From assembly GCA_963965975.1 (NCBI GenBank), contig OZ014412.1, positions 11,980,849 to 12,044,848 on the forward strand: a stretch of DNA of 64,000 nt, given 5' to 3'. Positions 45,620-58,324 of the stretch are shown here, in pieces. The first letter of the stretch is position 1. Every line of letters starts with the position of its first letter. The DNA comes from Xestospongia bergquistia. Lineage: Eukaryota; Porifera; Demospongiae; Haplosclerida; Petrosiidae. The position numbers and the translations under genes are program-made. The notes below the pieces were generated by a model that made no database searches, was not told the DNA's origin, and saw only the letters and a program-made list of their open reading frames with translations.

Positions 45620-45855
45620 TGTGATATCGTTGATATCTTTGCTTGCGGTTGCAAGGGTAATGATAGAACTTTTATAAAGAGGAAAAACTCTCTTTTCTCT
45701 TCTACTTTAACCAAAACAAAATGAACTATTTATACAAGAAAAGAAACCCAAAAAAAACAATTAATAATACTAAGGAAATAACACCAATTTACATTTACAA
45801 TGACAAAATGATAATAATACAACAATTACGTGTAAATTTATTCTAAAATACCACA
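45620..45855 (-). repeat. 5' LTR of the third gypsy element
   Basis: 236 bp; followed on the minus strand by the candidate primer site at about 45,604-45,618. Confidence 0.9.
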
Positions 45856-46440
45856 CTTTCAAGATATGAATTTTTGGTGGGAAATTATTTTCATGCTATT
45901 CACGAAGATATTTGCATCTATGGGATATATTGTCCACATTGAACTTGACCCTTTAATTAACAGTTAATATACCTGGCTATTTGTTGCTCTTTAGCAATTT
46001 TTGACCTTTAGAATAACAACATAATATTTGTAACGTTCATTTGATCTACTACAGAGTTGGTGCTTAATCTTTTAATTTGCTTTGTCATCACATTCACAGC
46101 ATGTTATTAGTTAAGTCTGCTGTATCTTGTTCGAAGACTTAAAAGTTACAGATCTGCAATCATCAATTTCTTGCTATTGTTACTTTTATAAGTTAGTATA
46201 TATTATATGTAGTGTATCAAACTTAAAAATTTCACACATTCATATAATAAACGTTTTTTAGGCATTTTCTAAATTAAACCACACCCACCACAAACTTTAC
46301 ACACAAAATTAAATACCTCTATGAATTTTTAATAAGAACTGTTATTTACAAAGTACTAGAATTTGAACTGTTAAATTTATTGTATATAATTTATTATTGT
46401 GCTAAACATTAACTATGTCAACTTTGTTATTACCATAACA
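45856..46440. other. No recognisable gene
   Basis: AT-rich sequence between the third gypsy element and the candidate exons at 46,442. Nothing supported on either strand. Confidence 0.5.
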
Positions 46441-46441
46441 A

Positions 46442-47166
46442 CCAGCACTCCCACCACCACCAAGGCATCAGTTACTTAACAAGCTCCTCCTATACTCTCC
46501 TCTCAGCAATACACACCTACTATAATAGCTCCACCCCTCAATTAACTCTGATGGGTGCTACACAGTTAACCCTAGCCTCGTTCCCCAGCGTTCCTGGGTA
46601 CAAGGCTAAATTAACACAAGCTCACTCAGTCCAATAATACTGGGACACATTATTATCAAAGTCAAACGACAAGATTAGTACAACAACAAGCTGTTTTATA
46701 CTCTACAATGACTGGTGGAACAGCTAGAATATAACCTTTAATCATATTTCATACTTTGCTAACAGTAAAAAGTATGATTGCAAAATAATTTAACATGATT
46801 GGGAAAATATTGTAGGTACATTGTATTAAGCAAACATTAGTTTATTTATCCTAATACATTTTAGTAAATATCTAAATAAAGCAGAACAATATTTAAACTG
46901 ACAATATATCATGCAGTGTAGTAGAGATATGTATGTTTTTTAATAAAAAAAATCGTTATTCTGTTTTGTATTTAAAGTATGTATTTAGAATAAATTCATC
47001 TCTACTTCTCTGCTTTTCTTTAGATTCCAAATACTCCTCTCTCTTTAATTCAACATGGTGGTATTCCTTATGATGCTGTATCCACTGTCACTGATATTCA
47101 ATATATACCAATTACCATCAATCATCAACAACTATCATCAAACAACAAACCAGTCAACAATTACAG
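46442..47166 (+). other. Candidate exons of an unknown S/T/P/Q-rich protein
   Basis: An open frame at about 46,442-46,640 reads SHHHQGISYLTSSSYTLL and later YNSSTPQLTLMGATQLTL. A better-bounded stretch follows at 47,024-47,166 (acceptor TTCTTTAG, donor ACAG|GTAATT), reading IPNTPLSLIQHGGIPYDAV and DIQYIPITINHQQLSSNN. Both have lower AT content than their surroundings and a disordered-protein composition. No domain is recognised; they could be the cytoplasmic tail of a larger protein. Confidence 0.3.
46573..46608. repeat. 36-bp near-palindrome
   Basis: TAGCCTCGTTCCCCAG and the reverse complement of CTGGGTACAAGGCTA face each other with a 5-base centre. It looks like two abutting ends of an inverted-repeat element. 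Confidence 0.6.
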
Positions 47167-47194
47167 GTAATTACTACATACCAGGACTATTATG

Positions 47195-47275
47195 TTAGAA
47201 CGGAAACATCCCAGAATGTCTAATCTCAAAATGTCTAATCCCATAATGTCTAATCCCATAATGTCTAAAGGTGAT
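47195..47275. repeat. 15-bp tandem repeat
   Basis: Four imperfect copies of ATGTCTAATCCCATA (47,214-47,270), with echoes downstream at 47,300 and 47,345. Confidence 0.7.
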
Positions 47276-47559
47276 AACTGAGGTGTTGATGAAATGATTG
47301 TCTAATCTGAAAAAATATATTTAAAAATCAAATGAAACAACACAGTGTCTAATTGCAGAAATGTATGATTCAATGCTTCTAAACTTTTCTGCTGAAGCTA
47401 GAGAATGCTTATATAAGCATTCATTAATAATACGTAAAGGTATGCATGATATCAAGTCAAGGATCCCTCTCGTACTTGTTCACCCAGCCAAGCCCTACAA
47501 CAATCTCAATCAGACTTATGTTGGTACTATCAAAAATTCTGTGATGCTTCCAAGAAATG

Positions 47560-50500
47560 CTGTAAGCCTTGTTCAAAGTCGGAAAAGCCTTGGCCAGCAG
47601 CCACTAGTGGTGACCGGTGCTGCTGGCCACAAACACCCTAGTCGCCTATGTTATGTTAAAGACCATACTACTGGATTACCGTTCATCGTTGATACCAGTG
47701 CGGAGGTGAGTGTAGTACCTCCTACTCCTACTGACCATTTACATAAACAGACTGGACCATCCCTTCAAGTGGTTAACAACACTACAATAGTGACTTATTG
47801 TACTTGTTCCCTCACTCTTAATTTAGGACTACGACAAACATTTTGTTGGATATTCGTTATTGCTAATATCAGAAAACCAATCCTTGGAGCTGATTTTCTA
47901 TCACATTATGAACTTATAGTGGATGTAGCTCGCAGGAAACTCTCACATGCAGTGACTCAGCTGACTGTCCAAGGTGTTGTATCTACAGAGCCTTCTGTGA
48001 GTCCTTCACTCTTACCAAGGCAGGTACATAATCTGTACCTCATCATATTACATGACTTTCCTTCTCTCCTAAAGCCATAGAATGAACAGGTGAATAGACA
48101 CAAGGTTACTCACCATATCACTACTACTGGACCACCAGTTCATTTACCCACTTGCAGATTGTCGCCTGAATTTTTGATGTTGCTCAAAAGGAATTTCAAC
48201 ACATGCTACAATTGTGTATTATTCGTCCTTCATTTAGTAGTTGGGCCTCTCCTTTGCACATGGTCCAAAGAAGACCCCTGGAGACTGGTGCCCTTGTGGT
48301 GATTACCAAGCATTAAACAATATCACTATCCCCGACTGCCATCCCATCCCACACATACAGGACTTCACTGTATCCCTCCATGGTGCTATCATCTTTTCTA
48401 AACTCAATCTCGTTAGAGCATACCACCAAATCCCAGTTGAGCCAGCTGATATACCTAAGACTACTGTCACAGCTCCATTTGGGTTATTTGAATTTGTTCG
48501 CATGCCATTTGGACTTCGTAATGCCACCCAGACATTTCAAAGATTCATAGATCAGGTCCTTTGTGGCCTCCACTTTTGTTATGCTCACATTGATGATGTC
48601 TTAGTCACAGTGCCAATGCTGAAGAACATGAAGAGCATCTCTGAGCTGTGTTTCAACATCTCAGTGACCACGGTATAACTATCAATCCAGACAAATGTAC
48701 ATTGGGTGTTCCTCAACTCAACTTTCTCGGACACAAAGTTACAGGGCAAGGAATTCACCCATTGGAGGACAAAGTTTCTGTCATCCAACATCTCAATGCA
48801 ACCTTTGGGAATTTTTGGGACTAGTGAATTTTTATCACAGATTTATTCCGAACTGCTCCGCTACCCTCCATCCACGCAACGACCTCCTATCTCCCACCAA
48901 AACTCAAGAACTACATTGGAACGCTAATGCCATTGAAGCCTTTCAAATGATCAAAGACGCACTTGCCGATGCCACCTTCTTGGTGCATCCCAAACCCAAT
49001 GCCCTAACATGTATAATGAGTGATACTTCTGACAGAGCAGTTGGAGCTATGCTTCAACAGTGCATTGGGGATCTCTGGCAACCTATATCATATTTCTCAA
49101 AGAAGTTGAAACCATCTGAAACTAAGTATGGCACTTTCGTTCGAGAGCTCCTGGCAGTATATTTGTCTATCAAATATTTCTGACATTTTGTTGAAGGCCG
49201 TGTGTTTCACATCTTGACAGATCATAAACCTTTGACATATTCCTTGTCATCACATTCCAATCACTATAGCCCTTGTAAAATTCGGCACCTCAACTATATT
49301 TATCAGTTCACTTCGGACATCAGATATGTTAAAGAATCCAACAACACACCAGCTGACACACTCTCACAAATGGGAGTTGACGCTGTACTGCAAGAAAACC
49401 GACCTATTTTGGATTTTCAACAGATGGCTGCAGCTCAACAGCAAGACCCTGATATTCTACAACTGCAGACTTCTTCGTCATCACTAACTCTCAAGGCTTG
49501 TCGTATCCTATGTGCGATGGTAAAATCATTTGTGATATGTCTACTGGGGTACCTCATCGATTGTTCCATCATTATACCGACGACAGGTTTTTAACTCCTT
49601 ACACTCCCTCTCACATCCTGGAGTTAGAGCTACTCAGTGCCTCATCACTTCTCATTTTGCCTGGCCAAACATCAACTCTGATGTACGGAAGTGGGCCAAA
49701 TCCTGTATTCAGGGTCAAAGATCTAAAATACATCGTCACACCATAACCGCACTCTCAACTTTTGCTACACCTGATAATCGATTTGAGAAAGTGCACCTCA
49801 ATCTTGTAGGACCTCTAACACCATCCCAAGGCTATACTTACCTCGTTACGGTCATTTATCGATTAACTCGTTGGCCGGAAGCTTTTCCTATCCCTGATAG
49901 TACTGCACCTACAGTTGCCCGAGCCTTTGTCAATCTCACATTTTGGAGTGCCCTCGACAGTCACTACAGATTGTGGATGTCAGTTCGAATCTACTTTGTG
50001 GAAGGAACTCATAGAACTTTTAGGTACTATGCGGTTCAGAACAACTGCTTACCACTCTATTGCAAATGGCATTGTCGAACAATTTCATTGCCAATTGAAA
50101 GCTGCTTTGAAAACATACCCTAATTCCACTCACTGGGTGGATTCGCTCCCCATGGTGATACTTGGTATTCGAACAGCCCTCAAGACTGACCTTGGTTGTT
50201 CAGTAGCAGAGCTAGTTTATGGCACAACCCTCAGAATTCCTGGTGAATTTTTCATTTCAGAGCAGACAACGCAGACTAACCTGGCAGAGTTTGTCTCTCA
50301 ACTAAAAACTGCCACACCCAATCTTAAAGCGGTCTTAACATGTGGGGACTCTTCCTATCGTAAAATTCATGTTAGTCATCACCTCAGTACTTGTACTTAT
50401 GTATTTGTGAGACACGATGCTGTACGAAAACCACTTCAGGTTCCGTATGATGGACCTTATAAAAAGTTAAAACGTTGTAACAAACATTTCACCCTAGAGG

Positions 50501-50709
50501 TCAATGGACAACAAAAAGTTATTTCTCTTGAACGTTTAAAGCCAGCACATTTACACTCATGTCATTATTTAACCACTCCACCTCATACCAAACCACTCCC
50601 CCCTGCACCGACCCCTCAACCTTCATCCCCCACTTCACTATCATCAGCCCCTGTATGGATCATTCGCTCTGGTCGTCATGTACACTGGCCTGATTGGTTA
50701 GACTTATAA
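47560..50709 (+). pseudogene. Ty3/gypsy pol of a fourth, 5'-truncated element
   Basis: Protease: GLPFIVDTSAEVSVVPP (DTSA for DTGA). RT: the first part is frameshifted at 48,090-48,300, then [36 protein letters not shown] (catalytic Asp of KLDL is Asn), [13 protein letters not shown] and AHIDDVLV. RNase H at 48,800-49,370 with MSDTSDRAVGAML and HILTDHKPLTYSL; a TGA at 49,181-49,183 sits in it. Integrase: NLVGPLTPSQGYTYLVT, then VTTDCGCQFES, YHSIANGIVEQFHCQLK, and a C-terminal domain to TAA 50,707-50,709. No gag, zinc knuckle or 5' LTR was found. The upstream frame to 47,361 may be host sequence. Confidence 0.88.
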
Positions 50710-50727
50710 TTTGTATTGCTCGTTTTA

Positions 50728-51130
50728 CTCTCTGGTGGAGAGTAATGTAGTGCACAGAGTAATTTACTGAGATCTACGATAGATTATTCCAGATTCGAGA
50801 CTGGTACCTCGTGTTGTGTTTTGATCATCTCGTCTCAAACTGAAATGTTTATATTATTTTGTATATCAGTGCATGTTATTGGTGTTGTATCATTTAACAA
50901 TACTAAAAAACCGATGGTAAAGCTGATTGATAAAAATTTTTGTACTAATACTTTTTCTTGTTTAATTATAACTATTATAAATATAATTGCACATAACCAC
51001 TTCATTTGTTATTTGTTCAATATGTGATCATTGGTGCTGTTATTGTCCTACCTACTTCTGATATTGAAATAATCCTCTTTCTTAATGATCCTACTCTTTC
51101 ATGTAAAAATTAATACAATGTTTAAGGTCT
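50728..51130 (+). repeat. Probable 3' LTR of the fourth gypsy element
   Basis: The purine tract GGTGGAGAGTAA ends at 50,745 and is followed by TGTAGTGCACAG, the normal start of an LTR. No second copy exists in the window, so its right border is unknown; 51,130 is a guess. Confidence 0.45.
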
Positions 51131-51696
51131 ACGTCATAATTTTAATTCCATGTGAAAATATATGTGGACTTCACAGCTGGCAAGTTGATATAATATATGT
51201 TAATACTTTGTTATCAATATAATTATAGCTATCTCCCTTTTTTGTGTTACTAAGATTGAGAATAGTGAAATAGTGTGAAGGAAAACAGCATGATTTATCT
51301 TTGGAATTCTAAACACAGTGGGCATGCACAGGTGTACTTTGTTTATTAATTAATGGACAATTAATTAACATAGCTTGGGCAGATTTGAAACGGGCCAGCA
51401 GTTTTAAACATTCATACACATTCAACTATTTTGTCAGATTTTATATACAGGTGCGTAATAAAAACAAGAAAACAACATCTATTGTTTAGGTATACATCTT
51501 ATGGCAAAGATGGCATATGTATAAGGAAATATCATAATAATAATAATAACTAAATAGGCTGCCTAGCTTAGCTACACTATCATTAATAGGATTGATTAAT
51601 TAACTGAATTAAAATTGTAGATATATTTTTATCTACATTCTTAGCACTCGCATCACTTCAAAATAATTAATGGAGGTGTGGCTAACTTCACGGTCG

Positions 51697-51840
51697 GTTG
51701 GTATAAATATAAACTACTACTTGGATAAAAATCAAAACTCGAAATGTCAAATCCTATCTACGAGGTTGATACTACTGTACTGTGTACTACTGTCATGTGC
51801 TGAAGCTGATGGGCACGTTTTTTCACTAGTCCCAACGTAA
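51697..51840 (+). promoter_or_regulatory. Candidate promoter and first exon
   Basis: TATAAATATAAA at about 51,701-51,712 is followed 30-40 bases later by a stretch that ends in donor CCAAC|GTAAGT at 51,838. One frame of it reads LILLYCVLLSCAEADGHVF, which resembles a signal peptide and cleavage site, but has no Met upstream in frame; the ATG at 51,744 is in another frame and stops after 19 codons. Either the start codon is lost or the resemblance is chance. Confidence 0.25.
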
Positions 51841-54240
51841 GTGAATTAAATAATGTTAATGTAATTATAATTATTATATTTTTATATTAAAGCCATATTA
51901 TAAATTTTATCTAACATTTTAAAACAAACTGGTGTCTTAGAAATGGGGCTGGCTAGCAGCTTTAATTGTTTGCATTAACAAACTGATTGCATTGTACTAG
52001 ACCCAATAGGGCAGTTTCTACAAAATGCAGGAGATTTCAATTTCTTAATATTATGTCTTGACAAGTATATACATAAACTAAGAGTAAAAGAGCATACCAA
52101 AAATTATCAAACACTGAAATCTAAAGATATCAGGCAAGATTTTGTAATATCACAACATACTGCACTCAAGACATAGAAGATTTCAACTAAATAGAGAGTT
52201 GACAACTGATACCTCTTGTCCTTTCACTTGTCATAAGAGGGTCTAACCAACTGAATTAAAGTAAATCGAAATGTTTATATTTGGCTGGGCAATGAATATT
52301 TAAAACAGGTCTGCCAGCCACATCAAGAAAGTTTATGTATGAAGCACAAACAGCAAGGAGCTAACTGTACATAGAGAATTTACAGAAATATCCTCTTTGT
52401 TTATTTGTAGTCAAAATATACCATTCAGACAACTCTTTAATTTTTATACATAGAAAGGTAACGTTTTTGCTTTTTTGATATATGTCCATAGATACCTGAA
52501 CCAATTGTTATAATTACTATTGTACATGACTACAATATATTGATTTTTTAAAAAATTAATGCCACTACATGTATGTACCAACATGTGCCAGGCAGTAAGT
52601 GCCAAGCTTTTGATAAACTTACTATGCTAGCTGGAGTCATTAAAGTGTGAATAAAGCTAGGCTTTGAAGTAATGACGTGCTAAATTTACTAAATCACTTA
52701 TGAATTTTGATTAACTATTATAGGTAGTAAGATATTTATCAATAAATTCTTAAGTGGCTTACCAGTAAATAGGTCAGTAAGTTATCTAAGAATTTATTCA
52801 TAATATACCTATGTATTTAAAATATCAAACCCAATTGTTTTATTTCAAAATAGTATATCTCCAGACATCCATCTAAGAAGGCATCTGCCATATTTCAAGC
52901 ATTTTCTTGGCACTGGATGCTTCAGCCTGAAAGAATTTCAGGTGACCAATCAAATTATTGCTTTCATACGACATCATATATTTCACACACTGGAATCAAT
53001 GGAATGCATTGGCTCAAAACTAAGACGGAGGGCTATTCCAATACTACAGGTGTCTGTTTCAAGTAGTGCTTTGATTATTGAGGCAGCTGATATACTTTGC
53101 TTTTGCTTTTTTGCTTTTACTTTTTGGTTACTTAGAACCGCTTTCATATTTCATGTAATGTATAGAAGCCTCAGACGAACATTCCTATTTCCAATTTCAA
53201 TATAACAAGGTTATACTGAGTTTAAATGTCCGTCCTTGGCTTCCCTAAATAATAGAACTACAATATACAACCAAAGTCAGGGAACCAACCTACCTGGAAA
53301 CATCTCGCTAGCGCTCGATTTTAAGAGATGGCTCGTGGTACTCACGCTCTGCGTTTTATTAAGTAACAAGAAAAGCCTAGAAATGGCGCACATGCCAAAA
53401 ATGGAATTAGGCTTAAGAAATTGGAACTCATCAAGTGGGTCATTGTTAATTGGGACTTATAAATATGCCAAGGTTTGCAGAAGAAACAAGAAACAGGAAT
53501 TGGAATGTCCATTTGGGGCTAATCCCTAAGTGTGCGGGATGATCGTTTCCTGTTAGTGAGTAGGTGTCTTGGAGCGAGACTAGTTCAAAAAAACAATGAG
53601 CCCAATGTGTATCAGTAACGAGATTGAATATTCAAAACCCAGTCAGTTTTCTTCTTAGTTTTTGCTGGTACTTTGCTTTCTTTACCAAGTAAAATGTGCT
53701 ATGGGGTAGCAGGACAAGTAAAACACTGTGATCTTCACAGCTTAGTAGTAAATTCTGTAAATTTTTCTTGTGGCTTAGAAGCGAGATAATGATCTCTAAG
53801 CAAAATGTCTGGAACATGTTGTGCAGTGGATGAAACAAGATGAGTACACTTAGACTTGCATCGTTTTTGAGCTTCATCTTCTTGGTAATCTACAGCTATT
53901 TCACTGCTTACTTCAGCACCATCACTATTAACTAGGCAGCCTAGTGCAATCACTTTCTTCATACAGTAAAGTGCTTGCACAACTTTTCATTAATGTCGTC
54001 ACTATCAAATAGGTGAAGGACTGACTATTTCCTTTTCAAGACATTCAGCAATTCTATTAAAAACTCATTATACATTCTAGAACAAAACACTAAAGCTGAT
54101 ATACTGAAAAAATCTTACTTGCATATGCAAACGATATCTAGTATACTGACAATAACAAATAGTGTTCAAAAAATGGACAAATATGCACTAATTGCTGGTA
54201 GTTAAATGCTTTGTGGTCTGAGTTAGTTAGATACCTGTTT
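51841..54240. other. Mostly noncoding; three orphan frames of unknown meaning
   Basis: Open frames occur at 52,942-53,205 (+; hydrophobic second half), 53,236-53,529 (+; 97 codons containing LRNWNSSSGSLLIGTYKYAK) and 53,735-53,980 (-; 81 codons, Cys/Glu-rich). The second lies in a stretch of distinctly higher GC than its surroundings and could be a fragment of an unrecognised gene or transposon. None has a recognisable domain or clear splice borders. Confidence 0.3.
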
Positions 54241-54241
54241 T

Positions 54242-54345
54242 AGGATTCTTAGTGATTTAGACCACTTCAAGGATTGTTGAAACATTGGCTACACTTTGGT
54301 TACTGTATAAACAATCCCTCGGTGGTCTAAATCACTAAGAAACCT
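54242..54345. repeat. Inverted repeat with 24-bp core
   Basis: AGGATTCTTAGTGATTTAGA plus CCAC at 54,242-54,265 faces its reverse complement (GTGGTCTAAATCACTAAGAA plus ACCT, one mismatch) at 54,322-54,345. Weaker pairing extends to arms of about 50-60 bp. Probably a small foldback or MITE. Confidence 0.75.
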
Positions 54346-54489
54346 GAGACAGATATACCTAACCTATATTTAGGAGATAGCATGCAAATAGACAACCATC
54401 AATCCATATGACAATGTAAACATTGTCACACATATATACACGAAGTTGCTCAGTGTATATTAATTAATACATTCTCTACACACTTTGGA

Positions 54490-57400
54490 CAGTCTACTTG
54501 TGCATCTTATGATCCATTTTAATTTCCTCAAAATGGCACTTTGAAAGAGCTGTAAATATGAAGACAAAACCAGATGTGTCTTACCTTTCCTCTAATAATT
54601 ATTTGTGAAAATTGATATGCATTCTTCAATGATGAATTGACAACAAACTAGAGACAGTTGTCTTGTAGTGATTGACAAAATAAAAATCTAAATGTATAAT
54701 GCATGCATTTCTTTGCCATACTATAGTGTATGAATGTATGTGTATGGATAATATGTATTCAAGCATATATTGATCTGTGACTTATTAATTTTACACTGTC
54801 CTCTTTGACAATTATTTACCAGAAAATTTTTGAGAGAAAGGCGTTTCATAGTTTGCTTCTAAAAATTCATTTCTAGAAATGAATTTTTGCAGATAATAAG
54901 GAAATTACATCAATATATGTACTAGCTTAATTATAGCTCTATGATCAACACTTATAACACTATTTCAATATAATTAAGGGGAAAATTAACTTAGAGCTCT
55001 TTATGTCAAGACAGTTATCATCTCTTCACAAGAGATGTTGTCAGTAGAGGATGCTGATGGTGTCCAAAATAGTCAGTCTTGCATGACTAGTCTTTAACAG
55101 TTGGTAGGTTTTTCTAAAGAGAGCTAGTGACAGTCTAGCATCTTTTCTTTTGTTATTGTAGCCTGTACAATCTGTCCAATATTAAAACCTATTCATTCAG
55201 GTCATGACTGATACTAATATTTGCAAGTAAATTGTAAAAAATCTAGTATTAAAACTTTGTGGTATATACGTACTGAAATCACAAAAACCTGAAAATTAAC
55301 ACTTCAAAATAATAAATAATATTCTGTATAATACTTTATAAATAAACTGTGAAATATTTGTTATAATGTGTTGTCTTCTCTTCTTTTTTAGTAGTTTTGA
55401 TTCTTATGGACATGTTACTATTCAGTCTAAGCCACTACCTTATTCTGACTCTGTTCATTGTAAGTATACTTACATATTCCACCTATTTTGTTAGAGATTA
55501 TTTAAAACTATAAATGTTTAGTATTCTTCACTGTGAATATTAGATATCTAGCTTATAAAAGAAATGCACTTATTAAAAATATACATAAAAAATACACAGC
55601 TGTCAATTATCTACTGAGTAATTAATGATTTATATCGAAGACTTGTTGTTGCTCACATATATAGTCCTTCTCCACTAACAATACAAAAGGTAATATTTAC
55701 ATAATAACTAGAATAAATATAGATAATCTTTAATTCTTATCTTTAACTATAGGAAGAAGAAAGGCACTGTTTTCACCGCAAACTAGTTTACGGTAGAAAG
55801 ATGAAGGTGTGAAGGAATATACTATTGACTTACTGGCATCCAAGATATTTTTCTTTTTGATAGTTAGTTCATGTTGCTTCCAATTTGTATCTCCATCTAC
55901 CATTTATTTCATCAGATGTTAGCAAGAACAAGCAAGTATGTTCTTGACTGTTGATGGATGATGTGCTGAATGTGTTCTACTGTTATATGCATTCTTATCT
56001 TCATCATTATCATTGTTGCCTTCATTTACTCTTACGCAATATGATGATGCCTGCTTATTTAAAATTTTGCCCTTTACTTCTGGAAAAAACAATGGAGAAA
56101 TTGTAGCTAAGGATTTATTTGCTTTTACTCATATAATACATTAACATTTTAGATTTATTCTGGTAATGAGCTTATTCTGAAGTCAGTGCAACAAAAAGGG
56201 AAATTACCATATATTATGTGTTCATAACACTTTAACTGAAAAGTAATGTCACATAATTAAGTATGTTACAAACTACTGAATTTCATCTTGATAACATGTA
56301 TATACACTCTTATATTGACATACCACTGCAAGATTTAATAAATTTCTTTACACATCCAATTTCAGTAACTAAAATTAGAAATGTTGAACTTATATATAAA
56401 TTGCATAACATTGGTATAATGTGTATTAATATTGTATAATCACATTGCATATTAGGAGACTAGTATTATAAAGGGAAATATCATTCTTAGTTGATATGAA
56501 GATGATGACAGTTTGTGATATGTTTGACATCATTTTTGAAATCATATCAGGAAATCTCAAAAGAAGCAAGTTACTATATGTTCTATTATTTAATATATAA
56601 AGTATGTTTTTTATAGGTGGATGATATTAGTGTAGTTAAGAAAGGAAATCATGTAAGATTGAAGAACTGCTTGCACGAGAAGTATTTAGCAATTAAAGGT
56701 AAAATGATATTTTTGATTTATGGTGATATTTTCAAACTGAGCATGACAGATATTGCAATATTTAACTAGACTGCTCCTATGCTAGCATTCTGTATCTAAT
56801 TATTGCTTTAGAGCTATTCAAAATTAAGGATAATGTATACATCACTATAGTCTACTCTTCCAATTTTAATCCTTGTGTTTACCATGGTCTTATTCTATTA
56901 AAATGCCATGATAATTATATTTCCATATAGTGTCTCAATCTTAGGATGTACTATTATATCACTTTCCATTCTTATTTAAGGTGATTCCAGTTTTTTTCTC
57001 AATGATTCAAAAGAAAAGAAAAAAGTGGAAGCAAATGGTTTAATCTCAGTATATTAATGATAAAAATACTTATTATAAATATGGATTATTTAATATTAGC
57101 TATAAGGTAATTGGATAACAGGGTAGTTGATTCTGAATTTTTATGAAAGCTACATAATAAACATTATAATTCTTCATTCATACAGTATATATTCCCTTAG
57201 ATACAAAAGTTAATAAAATAATGTAATTATTAAACTGAATATTAAATACTAAATTTTTGTCTAGCTGCGCCTTGTTGGTGATGAGGAATTTGACGAGAAG
57301 TTGGAATTATTTAGAATTGATGAAGTAAGTAACCTTTAATTATTGTATTCCAGTGTTAATTAAAATGTCATCAACTGTCACATGTATGTAGACTTTACTA

Positions 57401-57600
57401 TGACAATGATATCAGAGCACATAGTAGAGATCATATTATCGTATACACTATATGTCAAACCAAAACATGTACATGCAAAGTATTATGTGTTGAGTGTCAA
57501 AACATTTATGAGAAAATTCATGGAAACCTTAAAGCCTATGGTAAGTTGTCATATAATATGTGATATTTTATGTTTTTAGGTCAAAATAAATTGATCATTT
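54490..57600 (+). pseudogene. Decayed partial copy of the IP3-receptor-like gene
   Basis: Second copy of the segment 10,920-14,830. Recognisable exons: 55,390-55,459 (GHVTIQSKPLPYSDS in one frame), about 55,754-55,850, about 56,019-56,100 (DDACLFKILPFTSG, acceptor lost), 56,619-56,699 (VDDISVVKKGNHVRLKN, LHEKYLAIKG), the DSS exon near 56,992, and 57,266-57,325 (LRLVGDEEFDEKLELFRIDE). The exons at 12,862-13,846 have no counterpart, and one frame that is open in copy 1 carries TAG here. The pore module is absent. It is therefore a pseudogene, although the MIR-end exons are still open. Confidence 0.75.
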
Positions 57601-58040
57601 AAAAAATGTTGTATTGAAAGTTAGCGGGAAAAGATAGCAGGAAAAGAGCTTTATTTTTCATTTATTAATGATTAATAATCATTATTATAAATTTGTGGTA
57701 GTTGGGTAATGGAAAATGTATTAATCCATGCACTTAAAAAAAGTGGGCATTTGTCCAGGTTGATTTGTTGTCTATCAAAAAGAAATGAAAATGAAAGTAC
57801 ATAAATAAGGTGAAAATTCCCACTTCATAAGTAGCTAATGTAAACATAAATAACAGAAATGATCTTTTGAGTTAATCATATAATTATATATAGTTATGAT
57901 TGTTATATTAATGCCAACAAAAATGACATAAGATGTATGATATGAGTGGTGAGAGATGGTGGAATTAATCAGCTGATGCCTTTCAACCAGAATAATGAGT
58001 AATGAATATAGTAACTGAGGATATGATAACGTTGGATCTG
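57601..58040. other. No recognisable gene
   Basis: AT-rich, no supported frame. The similarity to copy 1 of the duplication ends at about 57,600. Confidence 0.5.
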
Positions 58041-58042
58041 TA

Positions 58043-58324
58043 ATGATCCTTATATCAACAACTGATATGTGTGACACATACCAGTTGTTTGACCCAAACT
58101 ACAATGATAGATGTGACCATGAGCCCATACAGCAAAAAGCTCAAGGTACCTCATGTTTTTTATTGGCTTCCGATATGATTACTCATTGTATGCCATATGA
58201 ATGGGTAGATATTGATTGTGTGCATGAATTGAGGACTGTAATAAGGTTGTCTTACAATTCTTTCTATAGCACCTGTAATTCAACAGATACATATGTTAAA
58301 TTAAATAATACTTTTAGTATATAA
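58043..58324 (+). other. Unassigned 93-codon frame, Cys-rich
   Basis: A single open frame with CDTYQLFDPNYNDRCDHEPI, then CMPYEWVDIDCVHELRTVIR and CNSTDTYVKL. The codon composition looks more protein-like than its surroundings and there are six Cys. No family recognised and no promoter or splice signal that I would defend. Confidence 0.3.

Larger units (their letters stand above)
41456..45855 (-). mobile_element. Ty3/gypsy LTR retrotransposon, full length
   Basis: LTRs 41,456-41,690 and 45,620-45,855 begin TGTGATATCG and end AATACCACA. Flanks are CTATC on the left and CTTTC on the right, a target duplication with one mismatch. On the minus strand a TGGTGATGAGGGTTG stretch follows the 5' LTR as a candidate primer site and AGGGGAGGAAA precedes the 3' LTR. 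Length is 4.4 kb. Its gag is related to the outer element at 29,679. Confidence 0.93.
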
